Source: Streptomyces sp. NBC_01707
GTDB lineage: Bacteria > Actinomycetota > Actinomycetes > Streptomycetales > Streptomycetaceae
NCBI RefSeq assembly: GCF_041438805.1
Contig: NZ_CP109190.1
Span: 8,246,001 to 8,310,000 of the forward strand
Length of the DNA stretch: 64,000 nt
Direction: 5' to 3'
Shown: piece after piece, positions 45,581-53,324 of the stretch
Layout: each line of letters starts with the position of its first letter
Numbering within the stretch: position 1 is the stretch's first letter
Notes under the pieces: model-generated
The model's database searches: none
What the model was told of the DNA's origin: nothing
The model's input: the letters and a program-made list of their open reading frames with translations, nothing else
Translations under genes and position numbers: made by a program

Positions 45581-45599
45581 CGCATCACGCATGTCAGGC

Positions 45600-46223
45600 T
45601 CAGGACTCCTTCAGCAATGCCTGGCAGGCGGACTGGGCGATCCAGGCCTGTGCGCGGTCGAACGGCCAAGCGCGTTCGCCGACGAGCGTGATCCAGGCGT
45701 GCGGACCCAGATAGAACAAGAGCAGGTCGATGGCCTCCGCAGGACTCACATCGGCGCGAAGCGCGTCGAGTGCCACGAGGCGGTCGGCCACACGGGTGAG
45801 GGCTTGGACGTAGTCATCCGCCCCCCGGTCCAGAACCGCTTGGACGGCGGGTTCGCCGGGCGGATTCCTGTAGAAAAGCCCGTACACGAGCTCCCAGTGG
45901 CGTTCATGCGTGAGCCGGGTGCCCTTGGCGGTCAGCTCGACCACGGTGTGTGGGTCGTCGCTGGCCTCGACCGCGGCAAGGTTGTCGGCGATGGCAGGGT
46001 CCGTGAGGGCCGGCTCCAGCAAGGCCGTCAGGATCTTCGGCTTGTTTCCCACACTGCTGTACACGGTGGGCACGGCGACCTTGCCCGCCTCCGCGATCTC
46101 TCCGATGGTCACCCCGGCGTACCCCCGGGCCATGAAGAGGGCATGCGCGCTGCTCAGGATGGCTTCGCGCGTGGCGGCCGCGGAGTCGGTACGACGGGGC
46201 GAGTTGTACTTCCTGCTGGTCAC
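45600..46223 (-). CDS. TetR-family transcriptional regulator
   Basis: The 207-residue protein has an N-terminal TetR helix-turn-helix (TREAILSSAHALFMARGYAG, VTIGEIAEAGKVAVPTVYSS, VGNKPKILTAL) and an all-helical ligand/dimer domain. It is divergent from the hemerythrin/PPOX operon, whose promoter contains a short inverted repeat (AATAG-ATGC-CTATT). Local repression of that operon is the likely role; the ligand is unknown. It starts with GTG. Confidence 0.88.
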   Translation of the reverse strand: MTSRKYNSPRRTDSAAATREAILSSAHALFMARGYAGVTIGEIAEAGKVAVPTVYSSVGNKPKILTALLEPALTDPAIADNLAAVEASDDPHTVVELTAKGTRLTHERHWELVYGLFYRNPPGEPAVQAVLDRGADDYVQALTRVADRLVALDALRADVSPAEAIDLLLFYLGPHAWITLVGERAWPFDRAQAWIAQSACQALLKES

Positions 46224-46259
46224 CGGCGCATTGTACCTCCCCTCCGGTAAGTCACTATA

Positions 46260-46289
46260 TTGACAATAGATGCCTATTATGAATATGGT
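46260..46289 (+). promoter_or_regulatory. Promoter of the hemerythrin operon with putative TetR site
   Basis: A consensus TTGACA (46260-46265) and TATGGT (46284-46289), 18 bases apart, place the transcript start at about the ATG at 46297. The inverted repeat AATAG-ATGC-CTATT lies in the spacer, as expected for a TetR operator. Confidence 0.5.
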
Positions 46290-46296
46290 CGCCTAC

Positions 46297-47001
46297 ATGA
46301 CGGATTTTTCTACTGAGCCCATCGCAGTCCTCGAGACCCGACTTGCCCATGGCGTCCACCGAGTGGCCACCACCCTGCTGGCGGAGGCGGCGGTTCGCCC
46401 TTCGGTGCCGCTGAGAGCGCTGGCACAGCTGCGCGACTTCCTCGTTGTGAACCTGCGCCATCACCACGAGAGTGAGGATGAGGACCTGTGGCCGCGGATT
46501 GTCGCGGCGGTGCCGGCTACCGCGCTCGCGCTTGATGAGTTGAGCGGGGAACACGAGCGACTGGACGAGGCGCTCGACCGGCTTGCTGCCGTCGCGGTAA
46601 GCGATGGCTGGACCGACGACAGCTCCGACGAAACTGTCGGCTCCGGAGCAGGCCAGGGCAGGGGCAGCACCGGTGACGCAATCCGGGATGAGCTTCACCG
46701 AGCGGCTGTCGCGGTACGCGACACGGTGCACGGTCACCTGGCCCATGAAGAGCCGATCCTTTTCCCTGCGCTGCGCGACCACATCAGTCCCGCGGAATGG
46801 GCGGAGTTCTCACAGCAGGTGATCGCCACCACGCCGCCCGTGGCCGGGCATCTCATGGTCGGATTCCTCCACGAGGTGGGTACGCCTGCGGAGGTTGAGC
46901 TCATGCTCGCGGCCCTGCCGGAGCCGGTCCGCCCGCTCATCCCCGCGATGCGCCGGCAGGCGGCAGAAGACCTGCAGATCCTGCGCGGGACCGGCTCGTG
47001 A
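46297..47001 (+). CDS. Hemerythrin-domain protein
   Basis: The 234-residue four-helix protein carries the di-iron ligand pattern in VNLRHHHESEDEDLWP, SGEHERLDEAL and GHLAHEEPILFP. Bacterial hemerythrins bind O2 or NO or sense redox state. The extra C-terminal 70 residues (AEWAEFSQQVIATTPPVAGH and on) match the Streptomyces subgroup. ATG 46297 is preferred because a consensus promoter would give a leaderless mRNA there; upstream in-frame ATGs (46270, 46279) fall within the promoter. The stop overlaps the next gene. Confidence 0.85.
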   Translation: MTDFSTEPIAVLETRLAHGVHRVATTLLAEAAVRPSVPLRALAQLRDFLVVNLRHHHESEDEDLWPRIVAAVPATALALDELSGEHERLDEALDRLAAVAVSDGWTDDSSDETVGSGAGQGRGSTGDAIRDELHRAAVAVRDTVHGHLAHEEPILFPALRDHISPAEWAEFSQQVIATTPPVAGHLMVGFLHEVGTPAEVELMLAALPEPVRPLIPAMRRQAAEDLQILRGTGS

Positions 47002-47975
47002 CCCCGGCCCCCGTCAGATGGCCGGACGCGGCGGATCCCGCCATCAGGGGCGACCTCACCGTCGCGGTCGCGTACATCACCCCGGCCGGGGGCGCGGTGG
47101 TCACCAGCGTCTCTCCGGTAGGCCTCGGAGACCGGGAGGCAGGTCTCATCAGCTTCACCACCTCGCTCGGCTTCCCGAAGAAGCTGGAGCGCATCCTGCG
47201 GAACCCGCACGTGTCGCTCGCCTACCACACGCGGGAGCACGGTTTCGCCGCGAGCAGCTCATACGTACTCGTGCAGGGCGCCGCGTCGGTCGACCTGCAG
47301 CCGTCACCGCAGCGCCTCGCGGAACTGAGGCAGGCCTCGGAGCCCTTCCTCGGGGAGACCAGGCGCGGGCCGATCTGGGACTGGCTGCTGCGCGAATATC
47401 ACCAGGAGCGCGTTTTTGTCGACGTCGACATCCAGCGTGTCGCTGTCTGGCCCGACCTGACGGCCCGCGGCGCGGTGACGGTCACGGGTGCCGACCGGCC
47501 GGAGATGGCGACCGGGCAGAAGCCGCCGAAAAACGGTACAGATCCGCGCGTCGACGTCTCCGCGGTCGCTCGCCGGATCGGCGGACTGCCGCACCGGGTT
47601 CTGGCCTACCAGGGCGCAGACGGCCTCCCTGTCATTGTCCCAGTAGCGGTCAGCGGGCACGACGACACAGGGCTGCACCTCGACGTACCGCCGGGACTTC
47701 TGCCGCCGGGAGGGCGAAGGGCCGGTCTCCTCGCCCACGCCTTCCAACCGCAGTGCATCGGACTCGGCATGCGAACCCTCACCGGCTGGCTGACCGTCAC
47801 CGACGAAGGCGCCCTCTACGCCCCCCACACATCCAAGGGCCTGGCCGCGCCACCGTACAAAACCCTCCTGACAGTGTCGAACGGCCTGCTGGCCAAGCAC
47901 GGCCTATGGCGCGCCCGTCGCGACGGCACCGCCGAACGCCTGCGGCAACTCGCCGCTCGCGACCCGGTGAACTGA
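46998..47975 (+). CDS. Pyridoxamine-5'-phosphate-oxidase-like FMN/F420-binding protein
   Basis: The 325-residue protein has an N-terminal split-barrel with SFTTSLGFPKKLERILRNPH, VSLAYHTREHGF and SSYVLVQGAASVD. These are typical of the PPOX/FDOR superfamily that binds FMN or F420. A second half may be a repeated barrel. The GTG start overlaps the hemerythrin stop (GTGA), so the two are co-translated and probably act together in redox, oxygen or nitric-oxide chemistry. Confidence 0.75.
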   Translation: MTPAPVRWPDAADPAIRGDLTVAVAYITPAGGAVVTSVSPVGLGDREAGLISFTTSLGFPKKLERILRNPHVSLAYHTREHGFAASSSYVLVQGAASVDLQPSPQRLAELRQASEPFLGETRRGPIWDWLLREYHQERVFVDVDIQRVAVWPDLTARGAVTVTGADRPEMATGQKPPKNGTDPRVDVSAVARRIGGLPHRVLAYQGADGLPVIVPVAVSGHDDTGLHLDVPPGLLPPGGRRAGLLAHAFQPQCIGLGMRTLTGWLTVTDEGALYAPHTSKGLAAPPYKTLLTVSNGLLAKHGLWRARRDGTAERLRQLAARDPVN

Positions 47976-48016
47976 CCCAGGCGCCCCCGGAGTGACCCGG
48001 GGCCCCGCCCAGAAGG

Positions 48017-48163
48017 ATGTTGAAGCGTGTAGGCCGCGATGTGGACCCGCTGCGCACCAACCGCATTCTGGTCGAGTCGGCGTCCGGACGTCGTAGCGCG
48101 CTCACCGTGCAGCGGGGGAGCATTCCCCAAAAGCGGTTGGAACTTGCCGGGGTCCTGGGTTAG
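48017..48163 (+). CDS. Possible 48-residue hypothetical protein or gene tail
   Basis: A frame from ATG 48017 encodes LKRVGRDVDPLRTNRILVES and ends ELAGVLG. Codon use looks real but there is no proper SD, so it may be a remnant. No family was recognised. The surrounding 300-base gap contains nothing else apart from the Rrf2 operator. Confidence 0.25.
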   Translation: MLKRVGRDVDPLRTNRILVESASGRRSALTVQRGSIPQKRLELAGVLG

Positions 48164-48256
48164 GGCCGACGTCGACTTCCTCGCCTGCCTCGGAGACCAT
48201 CTGCTGAAGGGCGCGGCGTGCCCGTCAGCGGCCGTGGGGCTTTGACCCGCACTAAT

Positions 48257-48273
48257 TGGATGTTTACTATCCA
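48257..48273. promoter_or_regulatory. Candidate Rrf2 operator
   Basis: TGGAT - 7 bases - ATCCA, an inverted repeat 3 bases before the rrf2 start codon, resembles sites of other Rrf2 proteins and suits autorepression. Confidence 0.55.
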
Positions 48274-48276
48274 GAT

Positions 48277-48762
48277 ATGCGGACGAGCAAGGGTGTCGAG
48301 TGGGCGGTGCACACGCTGCTCAACCTGGCGTGGCTGGGCGACGGGGAGCCGGTGACGACTGCACAGCTGGCCGCAGGTCATGACTTGTCGCCGTCCTATC
48401 TGAACAAGCAGTTGCAGCACCTGGTCAAGGCCGGGCTGCTCGAGTCGGTGCCGGGCGCGCGAGGCGGCTTTCGGCTGGCCTGGCCGCTCGAGGCGGTGAC
48501 CATGCTGGACGTGGTGCTCGCCATCGAGGGAGACGAGCCCGTGTTCCGCTGTGCCGAGATCCGCCGGTGCGGCACCATCGGGGAGCAGGTGCCGGAGAGC
48601 GGCTTCAGTCGGCCCTGCGCGGTGAACAGTGCCATGGCGCGGGCCGAGGTGGCTTGGCAGAGGGCGCTGGCCGAGCAGAGCCTCGCCGATGTACAGGCGA
48701 CGGCTGTGGCGCACGCACCGGCCCTGGCGTCGCACGTGAGGCGAGGCATGGGGCGCGACTGA
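48277..48762 (+). CDS. Rrf2-family transcriptional regulator
   Basis: The 161-residue protein has a winged helix (VEWAVHTLLNLAWLGD, LAAGHDLSPSYLNKQLQHLV, GARGGFRLAWP) and, as in Fe-S Rrf2 regulators, three cysteines in the loop CAEIRRC...SRPC. The spacing C-x5-C-x15-C is longer than in NsrR/IscR (usually x5-x5/6), so cluster binding is uncertain; thiol redox sensing is possible. ATG 48277 follows an inverted repeat that overlaps the probable promoter. Confidence 0.85.
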   Translation: MRTSKGVEWAVHTLLNLAWLGDGEPVTTAQLAAGHDLSPSYLNKQLQHLVKAGLLESVPGARGGFRLAWPLEAVTMLDVVLAIEGDEPVFRCAEIRRCGTIGEQVPESGFSRPCAVNSAMARAEVAWQRALAEQSLADVQATAVAHAPALASHVRRGMGRD

Positions 48763-48805
48763 TCCCATTTCCGCACTGTGTGGCCGCGCGTTTCGCTGTA
48801 TTCCG

Positions 48806-48830
48806 ATTCTGGATCAAAACTATCCCGATT
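48806..48830 (+). promoter_or_regulatory. Conserved AT-rich block upstream of the ECF41 pseudogene
   Basis: ATTCTGGAT-AAAA-TATC-CGATT is the same block as at 40087-40111, differing at three positions. It lies 122 bases before the pseudogene start, against 53 bases for the intact paralogue. Confidence 0.5.
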
Positions 48831-48952
48831 ATGTCCTTGGAGGCGCTGATGTCACGACTGGCCGATCGGCGATCAGCAAGGCCGGCCGGGCGCCGCAGCG
48901 CCGACGAGCCGGCACTGCCGGAGCGGAGACCGAGCGAAGGAGGTGCATCAGG

Positions 48953-49509
48953 ATGACGATGACGGGCATGCCCGGAGGACCCGGGGTCCTCGAGGTCGAA
49001 TGGGAGCTGCATCGGCCCGCTGTCTTCGGCGTGGCGTACCGGCTGCTCGGAAGCGTGGCCGACGCCGAGGACGTGGCCCAGGACGCGTGGCTACGTGCGG
49101 CGGGGGCGGATCTGCGGAGGATCGATGACCTGCGGGCGTGGTTGGTCACGGTGGCCGCGCGGCGGTCCTACGACGTCCTGAAGTCCGCACGTGCCCGCAG
49201 GGAGACATACGTAGGACTCGTGCGGCTCCTCCATCCGGAGGCCGTGTACGTCACCGATGGCGGCGGCGAGGTCTCCACGGCGCGCAAGCTCGTCCACGGC
49301 GGTCCGCGCATCGCCAAGCTGATGGTGGGGGTGGGGGGCCTCCGGTGGCGCCCCGATCGCATCGACCTCGTCGAGGTCGGCGGCGAGCCTTGCGCTCCTG
49401 CGCCGCCGGGCAGGCCGCGTCTTCTCCGTGGGCACGGTGGAGATCAAGGACGGTCTGGTCTCGGCGTACCGCAGGGTTCTCAACCCGGAGGAGATCGCGC
49501 ACATCTGAG
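48953..49509 (+). pseudogene. ECF41 sigma factor pseudogene lacking region 4
   Basis: The first 86 residues parallel the intact ECF41 factor at 40165 (LLGSVADAEDVAQDAWLRA, LKSARARRETYVG). After YVG the sequence jumps in frame to LVRLLHPEAVYVTDGGG, removing about 95 residues including all of region 4. A later frameshift near 49385-49395 separates the end (VEIKDGLVSAYRRVLNPEE) into another frame. Without region 4 it cannot bind a -35 element. It lies 84 bases upstream of an AhpD-like carboxymuconolactone decarboxylase gene, the standard ECF41 partner. Confidence 0.85.
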
Positions 49510-49593
49510 CCGTCACCGGACGGAACGTCGCCGTGCGAGACGGCGAACCCTCGACAAGGCTTACCCGACAGGCAACACCAAGAGGAGTTACCC

Positions 49594-50052
49594 ATGACCG
49601 AGCAGCAGCGCGTCAACATCGGAAAGCAGGACCCGGCCAGCTACAAGGCCCTTCTAGCCCTGTCCGTGGCGGTGGAGGAGAGCGCCGCCGCGGCGGGCCT
49701 CGACCCGCTCCTGGTCGAACTGCTGAAGCTCCGCACGTCCCAGATCAACGGCTGCGCGTTCTGCCTCCGGATGCACACGCGTGACGCCGTCAAGAAGGGC
49801 GAGAACCCGGACCGGATCGCGGTGCTGCCCGCGTGGGAGGAATCCGGCTACTTCTCCGAGACCGATCGAGCCGCCCTGCGCCTGACCGAGGCGATCGCGC
49901 ACGTGTCGGAGGGGCACGTGGGCGACGCGGACTACGACGCCGCCGCAGCCGTGCTCTCCGCGGACCAGGTCTCTGCGGTCGCCTGGCTGGCGACGGTGAT
50001 GAACGCGTTCAACCGAGTCGCGATCACCAGTCGGTACCGGGTCGCAGGCTGA
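49594..50052 (+). CDS. Carboxymuconolactone decarboxylase / AhpD-like protein
   Basis: The 152-residue helical protein carries the redox CxxC-x(3)H motif in INGCAFCLRMHTRDA, typical of AhpD-like alkylhydroperoxidase proteins of the CMD family. CMDs are the commonest partners of ECF41 sigma genes (COE proteins). Here the adjacent ECF41 gene is a pseudogene, so control may have passed to the intact paralogue 9 kb away, though no TGTCACA promoter was found directly upstream. SD AGAGGAG is strong. Confidence 0.9.
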   Translation: MTEQQRVNIGKQDPASYKALLALSVAVEESAAAAGLDPLLVELLKLRTSQINGCAFCLRMHTRDAVKKGENPDRIAVLPAWEESGYFSETDRAALRLTEAIAHVSEGHVGDADYDAAAAVLSADQVSAVAWLATVMNAFNRVAITSRYRVAG

Positions 50053-50055
50053 CCC

Positions 50056-50076
50056 CCCGCCGGCCTCCCGGGCGGG
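50056..50076 (+). terminator. Stem-loop after the CMD gene
   Basis: CCCGCC and GGCGGG form a 6 bp stem starting 3 bases past the stop. The following 290 bases up to the IS5 remnant contain nothing recognisable. Confidence 0.4.
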
Positions 50077-50347
50077 CCCGACTGGATGTCGCCCTTCGGA
50101 CTCGCGCCGAAAGTGGCGAGTACGGCCGGAGTCGTCGCCGCGAGCCCGGGGGGCCACCAACTGTGGGCCTTCCTCGCGCCGGGACTGCTCCGTAGGGAGA
50201 ACTGGTCGCATGGTGTAACGAACGCCGCATATCACTGCGAAGCCGTCAGGGTTGAGGGCGTCCCGCGCAGCTCCGGTCGACCCGGCAGCCCCCGCCCCGC
50301 GGCGGACGGGGCGGCCTGACACGTGTCGCACACCGCCGTCAGTCCTC

Positions 50348-50366
50348 AGAGACCCTCTCGATTGGC
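50348..50366 (+). repeat. Left inverted repeat of IS5-like element
   Basis: AGAGACCCTCTCGATTGGC is an imperfect inverted copy of the repeat at 51733-51752 (AGAGA, TCTC and ATTGGC shared). It lies directly before the IS5 transposase remnant. Confidence 0.45.
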
Positions 50367-51089
50367 TTGATCGTTAGTCTCTCCTTCGTGCTGACGACGG
50401 TGGAGCGCCTGGTTCCGGGCGGGCTGTGGGAGCTGTTCCAGCGGGTGGTACCCCCAGCGCCGGTGCGCCCGCAGGGCGGGGGCCGACGGCGTCACGGTGA
50501 CCGGGAGGAGCTGGCCGCGATCTTGTTCGTAGCCACGACGGGGTGCGCGTGGCAGCAACTGCCGCCAGTCTTCGGGCCGCCTGGCCCGACCGCGCACCGA
50601 CGGTTCACCGAGTGGAGCAGGGCCCGGGTCCGGGGCAAGCTTCACCGCCTGGTCCTGGACGAGCTCGGCGCACGCGGGGAACTGGATGCGGACCGGTCTG
50701 CCCCTCTCGATCGGCGTCTCCGCTGCCAACACCCACGACAGCCAGGGGCTGGAGCCGCTGGTGCGCGGCATACCTCCCGTCAGCTCCCGGCGCGGGCCTC
50801 GTCGGCGACGGCCGCCAAGCGCCACGGCGGTAAGGGGTACGACTACGGCCACCTGCGTCGATGGCTCCGCTCGCGGAACATCACGCCGCGCATCGCCCGC
50901 AAGGGCATCGAGTCCTCGCAGCGGCTGGGCCACCACCGCTGGACCGTGGAGAGAACGGTGGCCTGGCTTGCCGGATGCCGCCGCCTGCACCGCCGCTATG
51001 AGCGCGAGGCCGCGCACTTCCTCGCCTTCGCCGGCATCGCCGCCACCCTTTTCTGCTATCGCAGGATGGGCGGCCTTGCACCGCGGTAA
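50367..51089 (+). mobile_element. IS5-family transposase pseudogene
   Basis: The N-terminus (VERLVPGGLWELFQRVVP, FVATTGCAWQQLP) and C-terminus (HGGKGYDYGHLRRWLRSR, TVERTVAWLAGCRRLHRRYE) are typical of Streptomyces IS5 transposases. In between, after ELDADRSAP, the sequence carrying the first catalytic Asp is deleted. RTGLPLSIGVSAANTHDSQG continues in another frame before the original frame returns. It is inactive, but its third-domain Glu motif is intact. Confidence 0.8.
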
Positions 51090-51112
51090 TTCGATGGCGC
51101 GCGCGGAACAGT

Positions 51113-51724
51113 GTGCCCACTCTGGTCCCCGTGGCAGAACCCAAATATCAGATTCGAGCCGTGCACACGGACTCCACGGTCACCGTCTACCAGGCGTACG
51201 CCCAGGAGATCGGCCTGCCGGCAGCCCGGGAGGGCCGTTTCCCGGAGGTGCGGAAGCGGGACCGGATGACATGGATCAAGCCGTCGTTCCTGTGGATGAT
51301 GTACCGCTGCGGGTGGGGCGCCAAAGAAGGCCAGGAGACCGTCCTGGCTGTCGAGATCTCGCGTGAAGGCTTCGAGTGGGCACTGGAACACGCGTGCCTG
51401 TCCCACTACGAGCATGGCCTCCACGCCGACCGTGCCACGTGGAAGCGCCAATTGAAGCGGGCTCCGGCCCGAGTGCAATGGGACCCAGAACGCGACCTGC
51501 ACCTTCAGCCGCTTGCCCACCGGTCGCTCCAGCTCGGCCTCGTCGGCGAGGCCGCACGCCTCTACGCCGATGAGTGGACCGTCTCTATCACCGACATCAC
51601 ATCGCTCGCCCACACCATCCACGCGCATGTACAGGACGGAGACCTGGACGCCGCACGGCAACTCCTGCCCCGTGAACATCCCTACCCCGTGAACGAAGGG
51701 GACCTGGCTCATCTGCACCGATGA
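51113..51724 (+). CDS. DUF4291-family protein
   Basis: The 203-residue protein has the DUF4291 core QIRAVHTDSTVTVYQAYAQE, RDRMTWIKPSFLWMMYRCGW and EGQETVLAVEISREGFEWAL. Function is unknown. GTG 51113 or GTG 51131 could be the start. The gene begins just after the IS5 transposase and ends 8 bases before the right IS5-like repeat, so it may be a passenger gene inside the element or have been inserted into it. Confidence 0.8.
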   Translation: MPTLVPVAEPKYQIRAVHTDSTVTVYQAYAQEIGLPAAREGRFPEVRKRDRMTWIKPSFLWMMYRCGWGAKEGQETVLAVEISREGFEWALEHACLSHYEHGLHADRATWKRQLKRAPARVQWDPERDLHLQPLAHRSLQLGLVGEAARLYADEWTVSITDITSLAHTIHAHVQDGDLDAARQLLPREHPYPVNEGDLAHLHR

Positions 51725-51732
51725 GCGCATCT

Positions 51733-51752
51733 GCCAATTTGAGATGATCTCT
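51733..51752 (-). repeat. Right inverted repeat of IS5-like element
   Basis: Read on the minus strand, AGAGATCATCTCAAATTGGC pairs with the left repeat at 50348-50366 with one extra base and a few mismatches. Confidence 0.4.
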
Positions 51753-51787
51753 TAGGCCTGCTTACCGCGAAGTGCATGCGGCTGAGC

Positions 51788-51814
51788 TGTCACACCCGTG
51801 TGCGTTATCTCGTC
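51788..51814 (+). promoter_or_regulatory. ECF41 promoter (TGTCACA-N16-CGTC), site 2
   Basis: TGTCACA at 51788-51794 and CGTC at 51811-51814 with a 16-base spacer match the ECF41 consensus exactly. It is directed at the ECF41-like sigma gene at 52166, about 350 bases away. Confidence 0.75.
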
Positions 51815-52165
51815 TCCCTGACGAGCCGCGGACGGTAAACAACGGGACGCCTGCCGAGGAATCCACCCACCGCAGTGGTGGATGGCAGAGGCAGCCCGTC
51901 GCAGGGCCCCTGGATCCGCGGCCGGGAGTCGACGTCGCTGCGGTGCGCTGTCCACCCGCGCAGTATCTCCACGGTGCTGTGGTGCGGCTGCTGCGCCCAC
52001 GCGTAGTCACCCCGCGGGAGGCGTCACTGAGGGGCGAAGAGCAGTCCCTGCAGCCCAGACGGGCGCGATGAGGGCTTTTGTGGTCGTCGCGCCGTCTCCT
52101 GCACTTCGCCGAGGTCCATGCATGACGCCGCGTTCTGCGGTCCTGTATGAGAGGAACGATGCCGT

Positions 52166-53044
52166 ATGGATGATGCCGGTGACGTGATGCCGATCGCGGA
52201 GCTGCTCGACGAGCGGCGGCATCTTCTCGATGTCGCCCGCCGGTTGCTGGGCAGAAGCAATGAGGCGGAGAACGTGATCGAGGAGATCTACCGCCAGTGG
52301 TACGAGCTGCCGGAAACCGCGCGCGCGGACATCGCCTCGCCCCGCGCGTGGCTGGCGAAGTCCGTGGCCGACATCTGCCTGGCCCGGCCCGCCCGGACCG
52401 AAGGACCCCACGAAGCCGGACCCGCGCCGACGCCGGTCGAGCGAACTGGCCCCACGCCGGACGACGAGGTCAGTCAGGTCCTGCTGAGTGTCCTGCAGGC
52501 GCTTCCGCCGGCCGAACGGGCGGCGTTCGTCCTCACCGATGTCGTCAGGGCGGCGCACGACACAGTCAACGATGCCGTCGACCGTGCGGAGCCCGAGTAC
52601 GTGGAACTTATCGATCACCCATGTTGCTCGCTCCCGGGAGCACGGTCTCGTCCGGCGACGCTCCGGCAACATGACGCGGTTGCCCGTGCTCTCCGGGCGG
52701 CGTGCGTTGCAGAGGACGCCGTGTTGCTCGAGTCCATGCTCTGCCCGCATGCCACGGCCGTCTTCGACGGCGGCGGCAAAGTCCGGACGCGGGTGCGATC
52801 GGTGCGCGGTCCTCAGCAGGTCGCACGCAGCCTGCTGACGGTGCTCGGCCCGCATCCGCGCACCACGGTGGCTGCCCAGTCCGTCAACGGCCGTACCGGA
52901 ATGGTGGTTCGCTACGAACAGCGGGTGGTCGCGGTTATCAGCCTCGACGTCGCCGGCGACCGTGTGGCGCACGTCTGGGCCGTTCTCAACCCGGACAAAC
53001 TGCGACGATGGAACCAACCCATCGACCGCACCACCCCCTTGTGA
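52166..53044 (+). CDS. ECF41-like sigma factor with eroded region 4
   Basis: The 292-residue protein has a diverged region 2 (LLDVARRLLGRSNEAENVIE, WLAKSVADICLARPA), the region-4 entry LQALPPAERAAFVLTDVV, and a C-terminal SnoaL-like domain with DGGGK (201-205) and NPDKL near the end, as in ECF41. The region-4 recognition helix is not evident: after DVVRAAHDTVNDAVDRAEPE the sequence lacks the usual IAxxLGxxxxAxRQLxSRAR. It may be a sigma-like regulator rather than a standard sigma factor. An ECF41 promoter lies upstream. Confidence 0.75.
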   Translation: MDDAGDVMPIAELLDERRHLLDVARRLLGRSNEAENVIEEIYRQWYELPETARADIASPRAWLAKSVADICLARPARTEGPHEAGPAPTPVERTGPTPDDEVSQVLLSVLQALPPAERAAFVLTDVVRAAHDTVNDAVDRAEPEYVELIDHPCCSLPGARSRPATLRQHDAVARALRAACVAEDAVLLESMLCPHATAVFDGGGKVRTRVRSVRGPQQVARSLLTVLGPHPRTTVAAQSVNGRTGMVVRYEQRVVAVISLDVAGDRVAHVWAVLNPDKLRRWNQPIDRTTPL

Positions 53045-53125
53045 CAGCGCCGTTCCCGTCCGCCCTTCGGCGGTTCAGCAGCCCGTCGTACTGCGGGATT
53101 CGCAGATGAATGTCGACCTCCGGTC

Positions 53126-53152
53126 TGTCACACAAGCCCGCTCCGGCTCGTC
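53126..53152 (+). promoter_or_regulatory. ECF41 promoter (TGTCACA-N16-CGTC), site 3
   Basis: TGTCACA at 53126-53132 and CGTC at 53149-53152, 16-base spacer. It lies 172 bases before the double SnoaL gene at 53325. Confidence 0.75.
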
Positions 53153-53324
53153 TCCCTCATGGAACGCGAACGGCAGCGGAAAAGCCCAACCCATCGGTCA
53201 GTGATCTACCGCCCTGACGGACGACAACACTGAGGGCGGACGGGGCCCGTCCCGCAGCGACGAGAGGCCATCCCTCAGTGGCACAAATGCAAACCCGGAC
53301 ATGTGAAGAGAACGGAGTGCAAGC

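Larger units (their letters stand above)
51725..52165. other. Region with ECF41 promoter upstream of sigma gene 3
   Basis: It contains the right IS5-like repeat, the ECF41 promoter at 51788-51814 and no intact gene. A short frame from ATG 52068 begins MRAFVVVAP, like the N-terminus of zinc-type alcohol dehydrogenases, then loses similarity. It may be the stub of an oxidoreductase, another typical ECF41 target; this is weak. Confidence 0.35.
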
